Shown in pieces: positions 18,000 through 26,890 of a DNA stretch of 64,000 nucleotides. The position numbers and the translations under genes are program-made. The stretch is from positions 3,224,001-3,288,000 of the forward strand of contig CP016490.1 in the NCBI GenBank assembly GCA_002966495.1, read 5' to 3'. The stretch comes from Halomonas sp. GFAJ-1 (GTDB lineage Bacteria; Pseudomonadota; Gammaproteobacteria; Pseudomonadales; Halomonadaceae). Below the pieces are notes generated by a model. That model made no database searches. It was given only the letters and a program-made list of their open reading frames with translations, and was not told the DNA's origin. How positions within the stretch are numbered: the stretch's first letter is position 1; every line of letters begins with the position of its first letter.

Positions 18000-18452
18000 A
18001 TGCCGTCATCCATTGGTTTTCGTCTCGCCCGCTTGCCGCACTTGTGGCGCTCTATCATCGACCGCAGGCTAGCCCCACTGGGGCTAACACAAACCCGCTG
18101 GGTCACGCTTTACCATCTTTGGAAACTTGGGGAAGGCAACCCTCAGTGCGATCTTGCCCGTGCGATTGGGGTTGAAGCCCCTTCATTAGTGCGCACCCTT
18201 GGCCAGTTGGAAGAGCAAGGCTTGGTAGAGCGCCGCGCCTGCGATAATGATCGCCGCAGTAAACGCATCTACCTGACCCCGGCGGCCATGCCGCTGCTTG
18301 AGCAAATAGACAGCGTCGTTCAAGAAGCACGCAAAGAGATGCTGGCAGGGCTGGGTGAAAATGAGCTGGAAAAACTAGATGGGTGGCTTGGGCTAATTGA
18401 GTCTAACGGGCTTGCCATACAAGCACGGGACCAAGGCCCCCCCAGCGAATAA
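18000..18452 (+). CDS. MarR/SlyA-family transcription regulator
   Basis: 150-residue winged-helix regulator resembling SlyA. LGLTQTRWVTLYHLW leads into the DNA-binding helices (QCDLARAIGVEAPSLVRTLGQLEEQGLVER), followed by the wing (DNDRRSKRIYLT) and a C-terminal dimerisation helix. It sits 75 bases behind the DUF5924 gene on the same strand, which may be cotranscribed. The ligand and regulon cannot be read from the sequence. Confidence 0.88.
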   Translation: MPSSIGFRLARLPHLWRSIIDRRLAPLGLTQTRWVTLYHLWKLGEGNPQCDLARAIGVEAPSLVRTLGQLEEQGLVERRACDNDRRSKRIYLTPAAMPLLEQIDSVVQEARKEMLAGLGENELEKLDGWLGLIESNGLAIQARDQGPPSE

Positions 18453-18485
18453 ACGATGAATAGCGCCGCGACTAGCCGCTACGTA

Positions 18486-19025
18486 CTAAAAGCGGCGCTC
18501 TGGGTGTTGAGTGCCTAATGGCTTACTAACGGGTTTGTCAGATAGCCCGCCGAGTGCATTTTTCAGCTGGTTAAAGTCATCTAAGTAGGTGCTAAATCGC
18601 TCGGCGTTTTGAGACTCCCACCACCATAGGGTAAGCGAGCGCGGAGTAGATTCGATAACTAGCGCATCTTGGGGCAAGCGCTCCAACAGTGCCTTGAAGG
18701 GTTCGGTGGCGTTATCGGGTAGCGTTCGTAACGGCGCGATGCGCCACCGCCACCCAGCGTGATAAAGCTCAAGTGCTTCGCTGGCACTTCCCTCCCTTAG
18801 CAAAACAAATGTCGGCCCAGGCGCATCCTGCGGATAGTACCAGCGGTATGCAGGCATGGTGCCGCGAAAATGATGCAACGGGGGCTTATCCATTTTAATG
18901 GTCACCCCTTGTTTTCTGGCGCTATCACGCAGGGCCATCTGGCGCTTCTGCTTAGGGCTTGGCTTAAGCCACATTACCGGCGCGATCACGAACATCAATA
19001 TCAAAACGATGATTAACCATTCCAT
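18486..19025 (-). CDS. Hypothetical single-pass membrane-anchored protein
   Basis: About 179 residues, starting MEWLIIVLILMFVIAPVMWL (one N-terminal membrane helix) followed by a basic stretch and a cytoplasmic globular part rich in Trp and Tyr (AYRWYYPQDAPGPTFVLL, WRWRIAPL, TLWWWESQNAERF). The N-terminus superficially resembles YajC-type anchors, but the rest does not, so I make no functional call. The ATG at 19025 is preferred over a TTG eight codons upstream. It converges with the MarR gene. Confidence 0.7.
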   Translation of the reverse strand: MEWLIIVLILMFVIAPVMWLKPSPKQKRQMALRDSARKQGVTIKMDKPPLHHFRGTMPAYRWYYPQDAPGPTFVLLREGSASEALELYHAGWRWRIAPLRTLPDNATEPFKALLERLPQDALVIESTPRSLTLWWWESQNAERFSTYLDDFNQLKNALGGLSDKPVSKPLGTQHPERRF

Positions 19026-19171
19026 TCTAACCCCACCCTTTTCGGACAAAATGCGTTAGCTATCTGAAAAAACCATGATACAGGTCGTTGTTAAGAGAGC
19101 CTTTGAAGCCTAAAGTAAAGAGCATCTAACAAAGTTTCTTCTTTGTTACTTATCGCTAAAGGAGAACAGCC

Positions 19172-19624
19172 ATGAGCTATCGCCACATTCTAGTAGCCGT
19201 TGATTTAACCAAAGACTCGCACAAGATTTTAGAGCGTGCTGTGGCTATCGCCGAGCGTAACCAAGACGCTAAAATTTCCATCATGCATACGCTTGAGCCC
19301 CTGGGCTTCGCTTACGGCGGCGATATCCCCATGGACCTTACCAGCATTCAAGACCAGTTAGACGAGCACGCTAAAAAACGCCTTGCTGAAATTGCATCGC
19401 CGCATATTTCTCAAGCCAATCAACATGTCGTGGTCGGCATGCCAGACACTGAAATCCACCGCTTTGCCGAAGAGCACGATGTTGATTTAATCGTGGTAGG
19501 TTCACACGGTCGGCATGGGTTTGCCCTGCTACTTGGCTCCACATCCACTGGCGTTCTGCACGGTGCTCAGTGCGATGTACTTGCGGTGCGTGTGGGTAAA
19601 AAAGGCGAAAAGAGCGACGAATAA
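19172..19624 (+). CDS. Universal stress protein, single UspA domain
   Basis: 150-residue UspA-family protein. It begins YRHILVAVDLTKDS and carries the ATP-binding signature G-x2-G-x9-G-S/T in VVGSHGRHGFALLLGSTS near the C-terminus. AAAGGAG precedes the ATG. Such proteins bind ATP or AMP and accumulate in starvation and stress. It is a single gene with its own terminator. Confidence 0.9.
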   Translation: MSYRHILVAVDLTKDSHKILERAVAIAERNQDAKISIMHTLEPLGFAYGGDIPMDLTSIQDQLDEHAKKRLAEIASPHISQANQHVVVGMPDTEIHRFAEEHDVDLIVVGSHGRHGFALLLGSTSTGVLHGAQCDVLAVRVGKKGEKSDE

Positions 19625-19649
19625 ACTGTTAGCGCTCAAAAGTCAGTTA

Positions 19650-19680
19650 CAAGGCGCCCATTATGGGCGCCTTGTTTGTT
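19650..19680. terminator. Terminator between the usp gene and uup
   Basis: CAAGGCGCCCA (19650-19660) and TGGGCGCCTTG (19664-19674) form an 11-bp stem with a TTA loop. TTTGTTGTT follows on the plus strand. It lies between convergent genes and may serve both. Confidence 0.85.
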
Positions 19681-19688
19681 GTTCGACA

Positions 19689-21608
19689 CTATTCGCCGTT
19701 AGCCATGGCCTCTAGCTCCATCCAGCGCTCCATAGCCACTTCCAGCGCTTGCTGCACGCCTTCCAGCTGTTGCAGCTTGGCGGTCACGCTACTGGCGTCC
19801 TGCTGGTAAAAATCAGGATTGCCTATTTCTTGCTCTAATGCCTCAACCTCACTTTCCAGCCGCTCTATTTCACCAGGCAACGTATCTAGTTCCCGCTGCA
19901 GTTTGTAGGAGAGTTTAACGGCTTTCTTAGCAGGCTCGACAATCGGCGGCTCAGGCGTTTTTTCCACCGCTTTGCTGGTCGGTTCGGTATTCTGGCGCGC
20001 TGCGCCATCCCAGGGTGCAGGTGGCAACTTGCCCCCTTGGCGAATCCAATCCGTGTAGCCACCGACGTACTCCCGCACACAACCCTCACCCTCGAAGGCC
20101 AACATGCTGGTGACAACGTTATCCATAAACGTCCGGTCGTGGGAAACCAACAGCAGCGTGCCGTCAAAGTCCAGCAGCAGCTCTTCAAGCAGCTCCAATG
20201 TTTCCATATCCAAGTCGTTGGTCGGCTCATCCAGCACCAGCACATTGGCAGGCTGCGTAAACAACTTGGCCAGTAGGAGCCGATTGGATTCACCGCCGGA
20301 AAGTGCTTTCACCGGTTGGCGCACACGGTCCGGTGTGAACAGGAAGTCCTGAAGGTAGCTCATCACGTGGCGATCTTTCCCGCCAACGCTGACCCGATCG
20401 CTGCCTTGGGCAACGTTATCGTAAACGGTTTTTTCCAGCTCCAGGCCAGCACGCAGCTGATCGAAGTAGGCCACCTGCAAATTGGTGCCCAACTGGACGC
20501 TACCCTCGGTTGGCGCAAGCTCGCCTAGCAAAATTTTCAGCAGCGTGGTTTTACCAGCGCCGTTGCGGCCTAAGAAGCCAATGCGGTCGCCGCGCATTGC
20601 TTCAAGGTTTACATCACGCAGGATAACCTCGTTTCCAAACCGTTGCGTGACACCTTTCAGTTCGACTACCCGCTTACCGGTGCGCTCGCCGCTATCCACC
20701 GTGAGATTGGCCGTACCTTGGCGTTCGCGGCGCTGGCTACGTTCCAATCGCATTTGTTCCAGCTCACGCACTCGGCCTTCGTTACGGGTACGACGCGCCT
20801 TGACGCCCTGACGGATCCAAACCTCTTCCTGAGCCAGCTTCTTATCAAACAGCGCGTTTTCTCGGGCTTCTACTTCCAGCTCGTGCTGCTTACGCTCTTG
20901 ATATCCAGCGTAGGTACCCGGGTAACGACCCAACTTTCCTCGGTCTAGCTCAAGGATATTGGTCGCCAATTTAGATAAAAAAGCCCGGTCGTGGGTAATC
21001 AGCAATACCGCGCCGTTAAAGGCTAACAGTTGCTCTTCCAGCCACGCGATGGTGTCTAGGTCCAGGTGGTTGGTAGGCTCATCCAGCAGCAACAGGTCAG
21101 GCTCTGAAACCAGCGCACGCGCCAACGCAACGCGGCGCCGCCAACCGCCGGAAAGCGCGCTCATTTCAGCTTCAGGCGGCAGCCCTAAGCGGGTGAGAAC
21201 GACATCGATACTCTGATGAAATGACCAGCCGTCAATAGCCTCAATGCGGGTTTGCAGCTTGGCCATGCGATTCATATCAGGGTCGGGCTCATTGATTAAG
21301 TGCTGATATTCAGACAGCAGCTCCCCGGCCTCGGGCAACCCTTGGGCGACCATATCAAAAATAGTCATACCGGAGGATTCTGGTAGCTCCTGGGCCAGCA
21401 CGCCGATTTTCAAACCCGGAGCGCGCCAAATCGAGCCATCATCGGCTTGAATATCACCTGCCACCAATTTCAACAACGTTGACTTACCGGTGCCGTTGCG
21501 CCCGACCAGCGCTAGCCGCTCGCCTTTTTCAACCGTTAGGTCGGCGCGGTTAAGTAGTACTTGGGTGCCATAGGCGAGTTGCAGCTGTTCGAGTCGTAAC
21601 AAGGTCAC
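19689..21608 (-). CDS. uup: Uup-like ABC-F family ATPase
   Basis: Soluble ABC-F protein with two ATPase domains (Walker A GRNGTGKST and GRNGAGKTT; signatures LSGGWRRRVALARAL and LSGGESNRLLLAKL; Walker B LLLLDEPTNHLD and VLVLDEPTNDLD), a linker, and a C-terminal coiled coil (about residues 565-635) typical of Uup. ABC-F proteins act on ribosomes; Uup also affects transposon excision in E. coli. The GTG at 21608 is chosen for its excellent AAGGAGG site and fit to the family; an ATG 45 bases upstream adds a Cys/His-rich leader. 639 residues. Confidence 0.9.
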   Translation of the reverse strand: MTLLRLEQLQLAYGTQVLLNRADLTVEKGERLALVGRNGTGKSTLLKLVAGDIQADDGSIWRAPGLKIGVLAQELPESSGMTIFDMVAQGLPEAGELLSEYQHLINEPDPDMNRMAKLQTRIEAIDGWSFHQSIDVVLTRLGLPPEAEMSALSGGWRRRVALARALVSEPDLLLLDEPTNHLDLDTIAWLEEQLLAFNGAVLLITHDRAFLSKLATNILELDRGKLGRYPGTYAGYQERKQHELEVEARENALFDKKLAQEEVWIRQGVKARRTRNEGRVRELEQMRLERSQRRERQGTANLTVDSGERTGKRVVELKGVTQRFGNEVILRDVNLEAMRGDRIGFLGRNGAGKTTLLKILLGELAPTEGSVQLGTNLQVAYFDQLRAGLELEKTVYDNVAQGSDRVSVGGKDRHVMSYLQDFLFTPDRVRQPVKALSGGESNRLLLAKLFTQPANVLVLDEPTNDLDMETLELLEELLLDFDGTLLLVSHDRTFMDNVVTSMLAFEGEGCVREYVGGYTDWIRQGGKLPPAPWDGAARQNTEPTSKAVEKTPEPPIVEPAKKAVKLSYKLQRELDTLPGEIERLESEVEALEQEIGNPDFYQQDASSVTAKLQQLEGVQQALEVAMERWMELEAMANGE

Positions 21609-21762
21609 GCAGTATCCTCCTTCGTCGTGAGGCGCACAGTGTAACGCATGCACTGCATAAGAGGGGCAACCTTGTAGAGGCGAAGATCACATCGTGCTAA
21701 CGTCGTGTCAATATTCGATAATCATTACGTAGCGTCTGGGACGTTATGAGGGCAGGTGTGCA

Positions 21763-22776
21763 GTGACAGTGACTGTTTCGATGCACTTCGTGAACGAGCT
21801 GCTTTATGGCTTACCGGGCAGCGTGCAGTCTCAAAACCGCTATTTAGAACAGGCGGGAATTTCTCCTTTTTTATTAAGCGCGCCCAACGGGCGGGTCACT
21901 GTTGAACAATTTGCTGAGCTTTATCGGCTTATCGCCCTTGAGTTAGACGATGAGACACCGCGTTTTTTTTCACGCCCGCTGCGCTGCGGCACCCTGAAGC
22001 TACTCTGTTTAAGCTTGTTAGATGCCCCCACGCTGCACGTCGCCTTGCACCGCTATACACAGTTTTTCAGAATTATGCTGGACGATTTCAGTTACGCTTT
22101 TTCTGTTAACAATGGCGTGGCACGCATGGCGTTAGTTGAACATGCTGCTCTACCGGGTAGCCGCATTCTAGTTCATGAGCTAATGCTGAAACTGTTCCAC
22201 GGCATTGCTTCGTGGATGATCGCCCGCAAGATTCCCCCTGTCTTAATGGAGTGTAATTACGCGCCGCCCTCCTATAACGCCGACTACCTCTATTTCTATC
22301 CTGGTAAGGTGCGCTTTAATCAACCCCAAACCGCCATGTCGTTTGATCAATCGCTATTAAATCACCCTATCCGCCAAACCAAACAGCACTTAGGCGCGTT
22401 TTTACAGCGCGCCCCGGCCGACTGGTTTTATGTCTCGTTTGAAGAGCAGCTGTTAACTCACCGGGTGCGCGAACATCTAAGGCGACATTTACCTGCGGCG
22501 GCCAACGTTGCCCATGTTGCCGACGCGCTGCATATGTCGGTGCGCACGTTGTCACGCCGACTAAAATTGGAAGGCACGCATTTCCAAGCGGTAAAAGATG
22601 AATTTCGCCGCGATTATGCGGTTCAGGCTTTAACCCGCAGTGCTCAGCCGCTTACCTCTATTGCCGATACGCTCGGGTTTGAAGACTTAGCCTGCTTTAG
22701 CCGCGCATTTAAACAGTGGACCGGTAATTCGCCCGCCGCCTATCGAAAAGCGCGTGCGGCGAGCGTCAAACAGTAA
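21763..22776 (+). CDS. AraC-family transcription regulator (OruR/ArgR-like)
   Basis: 337-residue regulator with the N-terminal AraC_binding_2/arabinose-like domain (FRIMLDDFSYAFSVNNG) and a C-terminal double helix-turn-helix (VADALHMSVRTLSRRLKLEGTHFQAVKDEFR, then TSIADTLGFEDLACFSRAFKQWTGNSPAAYR). A GTG at 21763 follows a purine-rich site; an ATG six codons later is possible. It converges with the acyl-CoA gene cluster and is the nearest candidate activator, though it is not divergent from it. Confidence 0.88.
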   Translation: MTVTVSMHFVNELLYGLPGSVQSQNRYLEQAGISPFLLSAPNGRVTVEQFAELYRLIALELDDETPRFFSRPLRCGTLKLLCLSLLDAPTLHVALHRYTQFFRIMLDDFSYAFSVNNGVARMALVEHAALPGSRILVHELMLKLFHGIASWMIARKIPPVLMECNYAPPSYNADYLYFYPGKVRFNQPQTAMSFDQSLLNHPIRQTKQHLGAFLQRAPADWFYVSFEEQLLTHRVREHLRRHLPAAANVAHVADALHMSVRTLSRRLKLEGTHFQAVKDEFRRDYAVQALTRSAQPLTSIADTLGFEDLACFSRAFKQWTGNSPAAYRKARAASVKQ

Positions 22777-22793
22777 TTCCTTATATTTTTCCC

Positions 22794-24446
22794 TTATATT
22801 TCTGTTCGAATGCGCTTTTTATCCAGTTTGCCGACGCTGGTTTTAGGGATTTCATCAACCATACGGATAAGCGATGGAATGCCCCAGCGGTTGATAGCGC
22901 CCTGCTCGACGAACTGCTCCATAAAGGCTTGCACCTCCTCTGCCGTGGGCGGGTTCTTCAGATCGCTGGGCACCACTAACGCAGCCGGGCGCTCACCCCA
23001 TTTATCATCGGCAACGCCAATCACAGCCACCTCAGCAACGCCTGGGCACTGGCTGATATAGCTTTCCAGCTCAAGCGATGAGAGCCACTCCCCGCCGGTC
23101 TTAATAACATCTTTAATGCGGTCACTAATGGCTAAGAAGCCGTGCTCGTCAATGGAGCCCACATCGCCTGTATGTAGCCAACCATCACGCCATAACTCTT
23201 CGCTGCGCTTTTCTTCTTTGTAGTAGGCCTGAGTGAGCCAGGGTGCTTGGGCACGTACTTCGCCGACACTTTCACCATCATGGGGTAGCGGTTTGCCGTC
23301 GGTATCAACCACTTGTAACTTAACCAAGGGCACTGGTAGGCCAGCCTTGCAGCGCCAAGGAAGCTGGGTATCGAAGTCCGCCTCACCCACCTCACGGGGC
23401 AGAATATCCGCTGTAAGCAGCGGGCATGTTTCCGACATGCCGTAGGCGCTGCGCGTATCAATACCCAGCGACCAAGCGCGACTGGCCAACGCCTGGGTTA
23501 GCGCGCTGCCCCCTACCAGCACTTTCCAGCCACTTAGGTCTACTTTTTTCGACGCAATCGCATCCGCACTGACCACCATATTCAGCAGCGTGGGAACGCA
23601 GTGAGAAAAATCGACCTTTTCACTAACCAGCAGCTTGACCAGCATCTCGGGCTCGTATTTGCCCGGGTACACCTGGGTGGCCCCCATCAGTGTGGCGGTA
23701 TAGGGCACGCCCCATGCATGCACATGGAACATTGGCGTGATGGGCATGTAGACCTTGTCACGATTGAGCAGCTCAAAGCCCGGTGCCTGGAAGGTACTGG
23801 CTTCACCCAGGGTATGCAGCACTAACTGTCGATGCGTAAAAAACACCCCTTTGGGATTACCGGTAGTGCCTGTGGTGTAAAACAGCGTGGCCACGGCATT
23901 TTCATCAAAGATAGGGAAATCGTAATGACTGGGTTGCTCACTTAATAACGCCTCAAACTCCCCCACCAGAGGTAACGACGTGTTGACGTCTCTCGCCTCC
24001 TCCTGGCACAGCATGTAACCGTGAATATTGGGTAACTTATCCGCTAGAGGCTCAAGCAGTGGCACAAAGTCTTCGTGCACCAGTACGAACACATCTTCGG
24101 CGTGCTCCATGGTGTACAGAATCTGCTCGGGCGCTAAGCGCACGTTCACCGTGTGTAGCACAGCGCCAATCATGGGAATGGCGAAGAAGCATTCAAGGTA
24201 ACGGTGGCTGTCCCAATCCAGAACGGCCACCACATCCCCTGCTTTTACGCCCTTTGCCGTTAGCGTATGGGCAAGCTGATGCACCCGTTCACGAAAACGT
24301 CGGTAATCGTGGCGGCACTGGTCGCGATAAACAATTTGATTGTTACCCGCCATACGCACGCCTGACTCAAGCAAGTCGCCGATTAACAGTGGAGAATTAG
24401 TCGCGGAAGGCGTTGGAGGAATAATCTTGGGCGTTATCGTCGACAT
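22794..24446 (-). CDS. Fatty acyl-CoA ligase (AMP-binding, AlkK-like)
   Basis: 550-residue adenylate-forming enzyme that should activate a medium- or long-chain fatty acid to its CoA thioester. The P-loop motif is FYTTGTTGNPKGV, A5 is YGMSETCPLL, and the C-terminal catalytic lysine lies in KTSVGKLDKKRIR. It resembles AlkK/medium-chain ligases more than FadD, but chain length cannot be decided by eye. It is the last gene of the minus-strand cluster, 77 bases after the thiolase. Confidence 0.88.
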   Translation of the reverse strand: MSTITPKIIPPTPSATNSPLLIGDLLESGVRMAGNNQIVYRDQCRHDYRRFRERVHQLAHTLTAKGVKAGDVVAVLDWDSHRYLECFFAIPMIGAVLHTVNVRLAPEQILYTMEHAEDVFVLVHEDFVPLLEPLADKLPNIHGYMLCQEEARDVNTSLPLVGEFEALLSEQPSHYDFPIFDENAVATLFYTTGTTGNPKGVFFTHRQLVLHTLGEASTFQAPGFELLNRDKVYMPITPMFHVHAWGVPYTATLMGATQVYPGKYEPEMLVKLLVSEKVDFSHCVPTLLNMVVSADAIASKKVDLSGWKVLVGGSALTQALASRAWSLGIDTRSAYGMSETCPLLTADILPREVGEADFDTQLPWRCKAGLPVPLVKLQVVDTDGKPLPHDGESVGEVRAQAPWLTQAYYKEEKRSEELWRDGWLHTGDVGSIDEHGFLAISDRIKDVIKTGGEWLSSLELESYISQCPGVAEVAVIGVADDKWGERPAALVVPSDLKNPPTAEEVQAFMEQFVEQGAINRWGIPSLIRMVDEIPKTSVGKLDKKRIRTEI

Positions 24447-24523
24447 AAATACTCACCTTTTTGATTGTGTTGGCAAAATTAACCTATGCGTTCAAGAAGT
24501 AACCTTTACGCCTGAGCCCAGAA

Positions 24524-25711
24524 TCACCAGCGCTCAATCAACAGTGCAATGCCCTGCCCACCGCCGATACACAGCGTCACTAGACCAAAACGGCCCCCGG
24601 TACGCTCTAATTCATGCAAGGCTTTTAAGATTAAGATAGCGCCTGTGGCACCTACCGGATGACCCAGCGCCACCGCACCGCCGTTAGGATTCAATTTTTC
24701 TAGTGGGAAACCCAGGGTGCCGGCAACGGCCATTGCTTGAGCCGCAAAGGCTTCATTGGACTCAATGACATCGATATCGTTGATGTGCAGCCCCGCTTGC
24801 TGAAGGCAGCACTTAACGGCGGGTATTGGCCCCAGCCCCATCAGCGAAGGCTCTACACCGGCCGTTGTAGCCACCCGCAGCCGTGCACGCGGGGTTAAGC
24901 CACGCGCCTTGGCTTCCTCTGCGTGGGCCAGCACTAACGACGCCGCACCATCATTAATACCGGAGGCGTTACCCGCCGTCACGATCCCATCTTTCTTGAA
25001 CGCCGGCTTTAGACGAGCTAAATCGCTAAGTTCGACGCCTTCACGCACATGCTCGTCGCGTTTAAAGGAGATCGTCTGTTTGCCTTGGGCAACCTCAACG
25101 GCCACGATTTGCTCATCAAAGCGCCCTTCGGCAATCGCTCGGGCCGCCTTGTGGTGGCTATCGACGGCAAACTGATCCAGCTGCTCGCGGGTTAAGCCAT
25201 ACTGCTTAGCGATATTTTCTGCTGTCATCCCCATGTGCCCACTGCCAAACGGGTCGCTGAGAATGCCTAGGGTAAGATCCTGAATATTGGCATCCCCCAT
25301 GCGTATTCCATTACGCGCCTGGGGTGGCAGCACATAGGCACCTCGTGACATGGACTCTGCCCCACCCGCTAGCGCCAGACGACTATCGCCCAGTGCAATT
25401 TGCTGGGCAGCCGACACCACGGCTTGCACACCGGAACCACACAGCCGGTTCACGTTAAAGGCGCCCGCTTCTTTGGGAGCACCGGCATTCAATGCAATGT
25501 GCCGCGCAAGATAGGCATCCTGGGGGCCGGTGGTAATAATGTGCCCATACACCGAGTGGTCAATATCCTCGCCCGCAACGCCCGCTCGACGAAGCGCTTC
25601 CTGAGCAGTAATCGTCCCTAGTTCAAAAGGCGCCAGCGATGAGAGTGTCCCCCCAAATCCTCCAATGGCAGTGCGGGCACCGCCCAAAATGACAACGCTA
25701 TCCAGTTGCAT
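24524..25711 (-). CDS. Acetyl-CoA acyltransferase (BktB-like thiolase)
   Basis: 395-residue thiolase. The nucleophile is C91 in VNRLCGSGVQ, and the second catalytic pair lies in NEAFAAQ, GHPVGATG and CIGGGQGIA. The sequence is closer to BktB/acetyl-CoA acetyltransferase-type enzymes than to the FadA of this window, so a role with short or branched beta-ketoacyl-CoA is likely. AAGGAG precedes the ATG. It lies 34 bases downstream of the acyl-CoA dehydrogenase gene. Confidence 0.88.
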   Translation of the reverse strand: MQLDSVVILGGARTAIGGFGGTLSSLAPFELGTITAQEALRRAGVAGEDIDHSVYGHIITTGPQDAYLARHIALNAGAPKEAGAFNVNRLCGSGVQAVVSAAQQIALGDSRLALAGGAESMSRGAYVLPPQARNGIRMGDANIQDLTLGILSDPFGSGHMGMTAENIAKQYGLTREQLDQFAVDSHHKAARAIAEGRFDEQIVAVEVAQGKQTISFKRDEHVREGVELSDLARLKPAFKKDGIVTAGNASGINDGAASLVLAHAEEAKARGLTPRARLRVATTAGVEPSLMGLGPIPAVKCCLQQAGLHINDIDVIESNEAFAAQAMAVAGTLGFPLEKLNPNGGAVALGHPVGATGAILILKALHELERTGGRFGLVTLCIGGGQGIALLIERW

Positions 25712-25745
25712 GTGAACTCCTTAATCATGGCGCCCGGCTGAGGGA

Positions 25746-26888
25746 TTATGCGACTTTTCCCAGCAGCGAACGCGCGACAACTTCTTTCATAATTTCCGAA
25801 CTGCCTGCATAAATAGTTTGTACGCGGGCGTCCAAGTAAAAGCGTGAAATGGGGTATTCATGGGTATAGCCATAACCACCAAACAGCTGAAGACAACGAT
25901 CAACAGCACGGCACTGGAGCTCGCTAAGCTGTAGTTTTAGGATAGCTGCATCCGTGCTGGTCATCGTGCCATGGCGGTACTTATCGACACATTGGTCAAA
26001 ATACGCCCGCGCCATGTCTAGCTGCGCTTTTATTTCAGCCAGCGTAAAGCGGGTATTTTGGAAATCAGCCACCCGCTGGCCGAAAGCGTGGCGCTGGGTT
26101 ACGTAATCAAGCGTCAACGCGAGCGCCCCTTCAACGGCACCCAACGCTTGGGCGCCAACCCCTAACCGCTCCCGGGGCAGCTCTTGCATCAAGTAACGAA
26201 AACCCGCGCCTTCTTCGCCCAATAAGGCGCTGTGTGGCAACAACAATTGGTCAAACGCCAGTTCTGCCGTGTCGCTGGCATGCTGGCCAATTTTCTTGAT
26301 CGGCTTACCCCGCGAAAAACCAGGTAACGTCGTGTCTACCAAAAATAGTGATACCCCTTTCGCCCCTGCACTGGGGTCGGTTTTCGCACAAACGATCACT
26401 AGGTCGGCTACTTGGCCATTGGTAATGAACAGTTTGCTGCCGTTAAGCACCCAGCCATCAACGGTTTTATTAGCGCGCGTTTTCATCGCCGCTAAGTCGC
26501 TTCCGGCGTGGGGCTCGCTCATGGCGATAGCCCCCAGACATTCCCCTAGGGCCATGGCGGGCAACCACGCCTCACGCTGCTCGTTGGTGCCTAGGTTTTG
26601 AAGATAGGGCATCACAATGTTGGCGTGGATATTGTAAGCACTGGCTAACCCGCCAAAACCTTGGCGGGATATTTCCTCAAGTGCCAGCTGGGTAATGGCA
26701 ATATCAGCGCCAGCGCCACCCCAGGTGTCATCAAGATCAATCCCTAATAACCCGGCAGCCCCTAGCGCTCTCCAGAGTGAACGGGGTATTTCTCCAGCCT
26801 CCTCCCACTGCTGGTAAAAAGGGGCGACTTCTTGCGCCAAACAGCGCGAAATCATGGCATGAAACAGCTCGTTGGTCTGGGCGTCCAT
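25746..26888 (-). CDS. Acyl-CoA dehydrogenase
   Basis: 380-residue FAD enzyme of the standard acyl-CoA dehydrogenase size. Visible signatures are AIAMSEPHAGSDLAAMKTRA (FAD and substrate binding) and the C-terminal LFGGYGYTHEYPISRFYLDARVQTIYAGSSEIMKEV motif region. The glutamate of the IYAGSSEIM segment aligns with FAD-contact residues in the family. Its start is two bases after the upstream ligase gene's stop, so translation is probably coupled. It oxidises the acyl-CoA made by the flanking ligases. Confidence 0.92.
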   Translation of the reverse strand: MDAQTNELFHAMISRCLAQEVAPFYQQWEEAGEIPRSLWRALGAAGLLGIDLDDTWGGAGADIAITQLALEEISRQGFGGLASAYNIHANIVMPYLQNLGTNEQREAWLPAMALGECLGAIAMSEPHAGSDLAAMKTRANKTVDGWVLNGSKLFITNGQVADLVIVCAKTDPSAGAKGVSLFLVDTTLPGFSRGKPIKKIGQHASDTAELAFDQLLLPHSALLGEEGAGFRYLMQELPRERLGVGAQALGAVEGALALTLDYVTQRHAFGQRVADFQNTRFTLAEIKAQLDMARAYFDQCVDKYRHGTMTSTDAAILKLQLSELQCRAVDRCLQLFGGYGYTHEYPISRFYLDARVQTIYAGSSEIMKEVVARSLLGKVA

Positions 26889-26890
26889 GC

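Noticed and set aside
18462..18499. Terminator hairpin between the MarR gene and the convergent hypothetical gene
   Set aside because: AGCGCCGC and GCGGCGCT can pair, but the loop is 22 bases, it enters the coding end of the minus-strand gene and no T-run follows.
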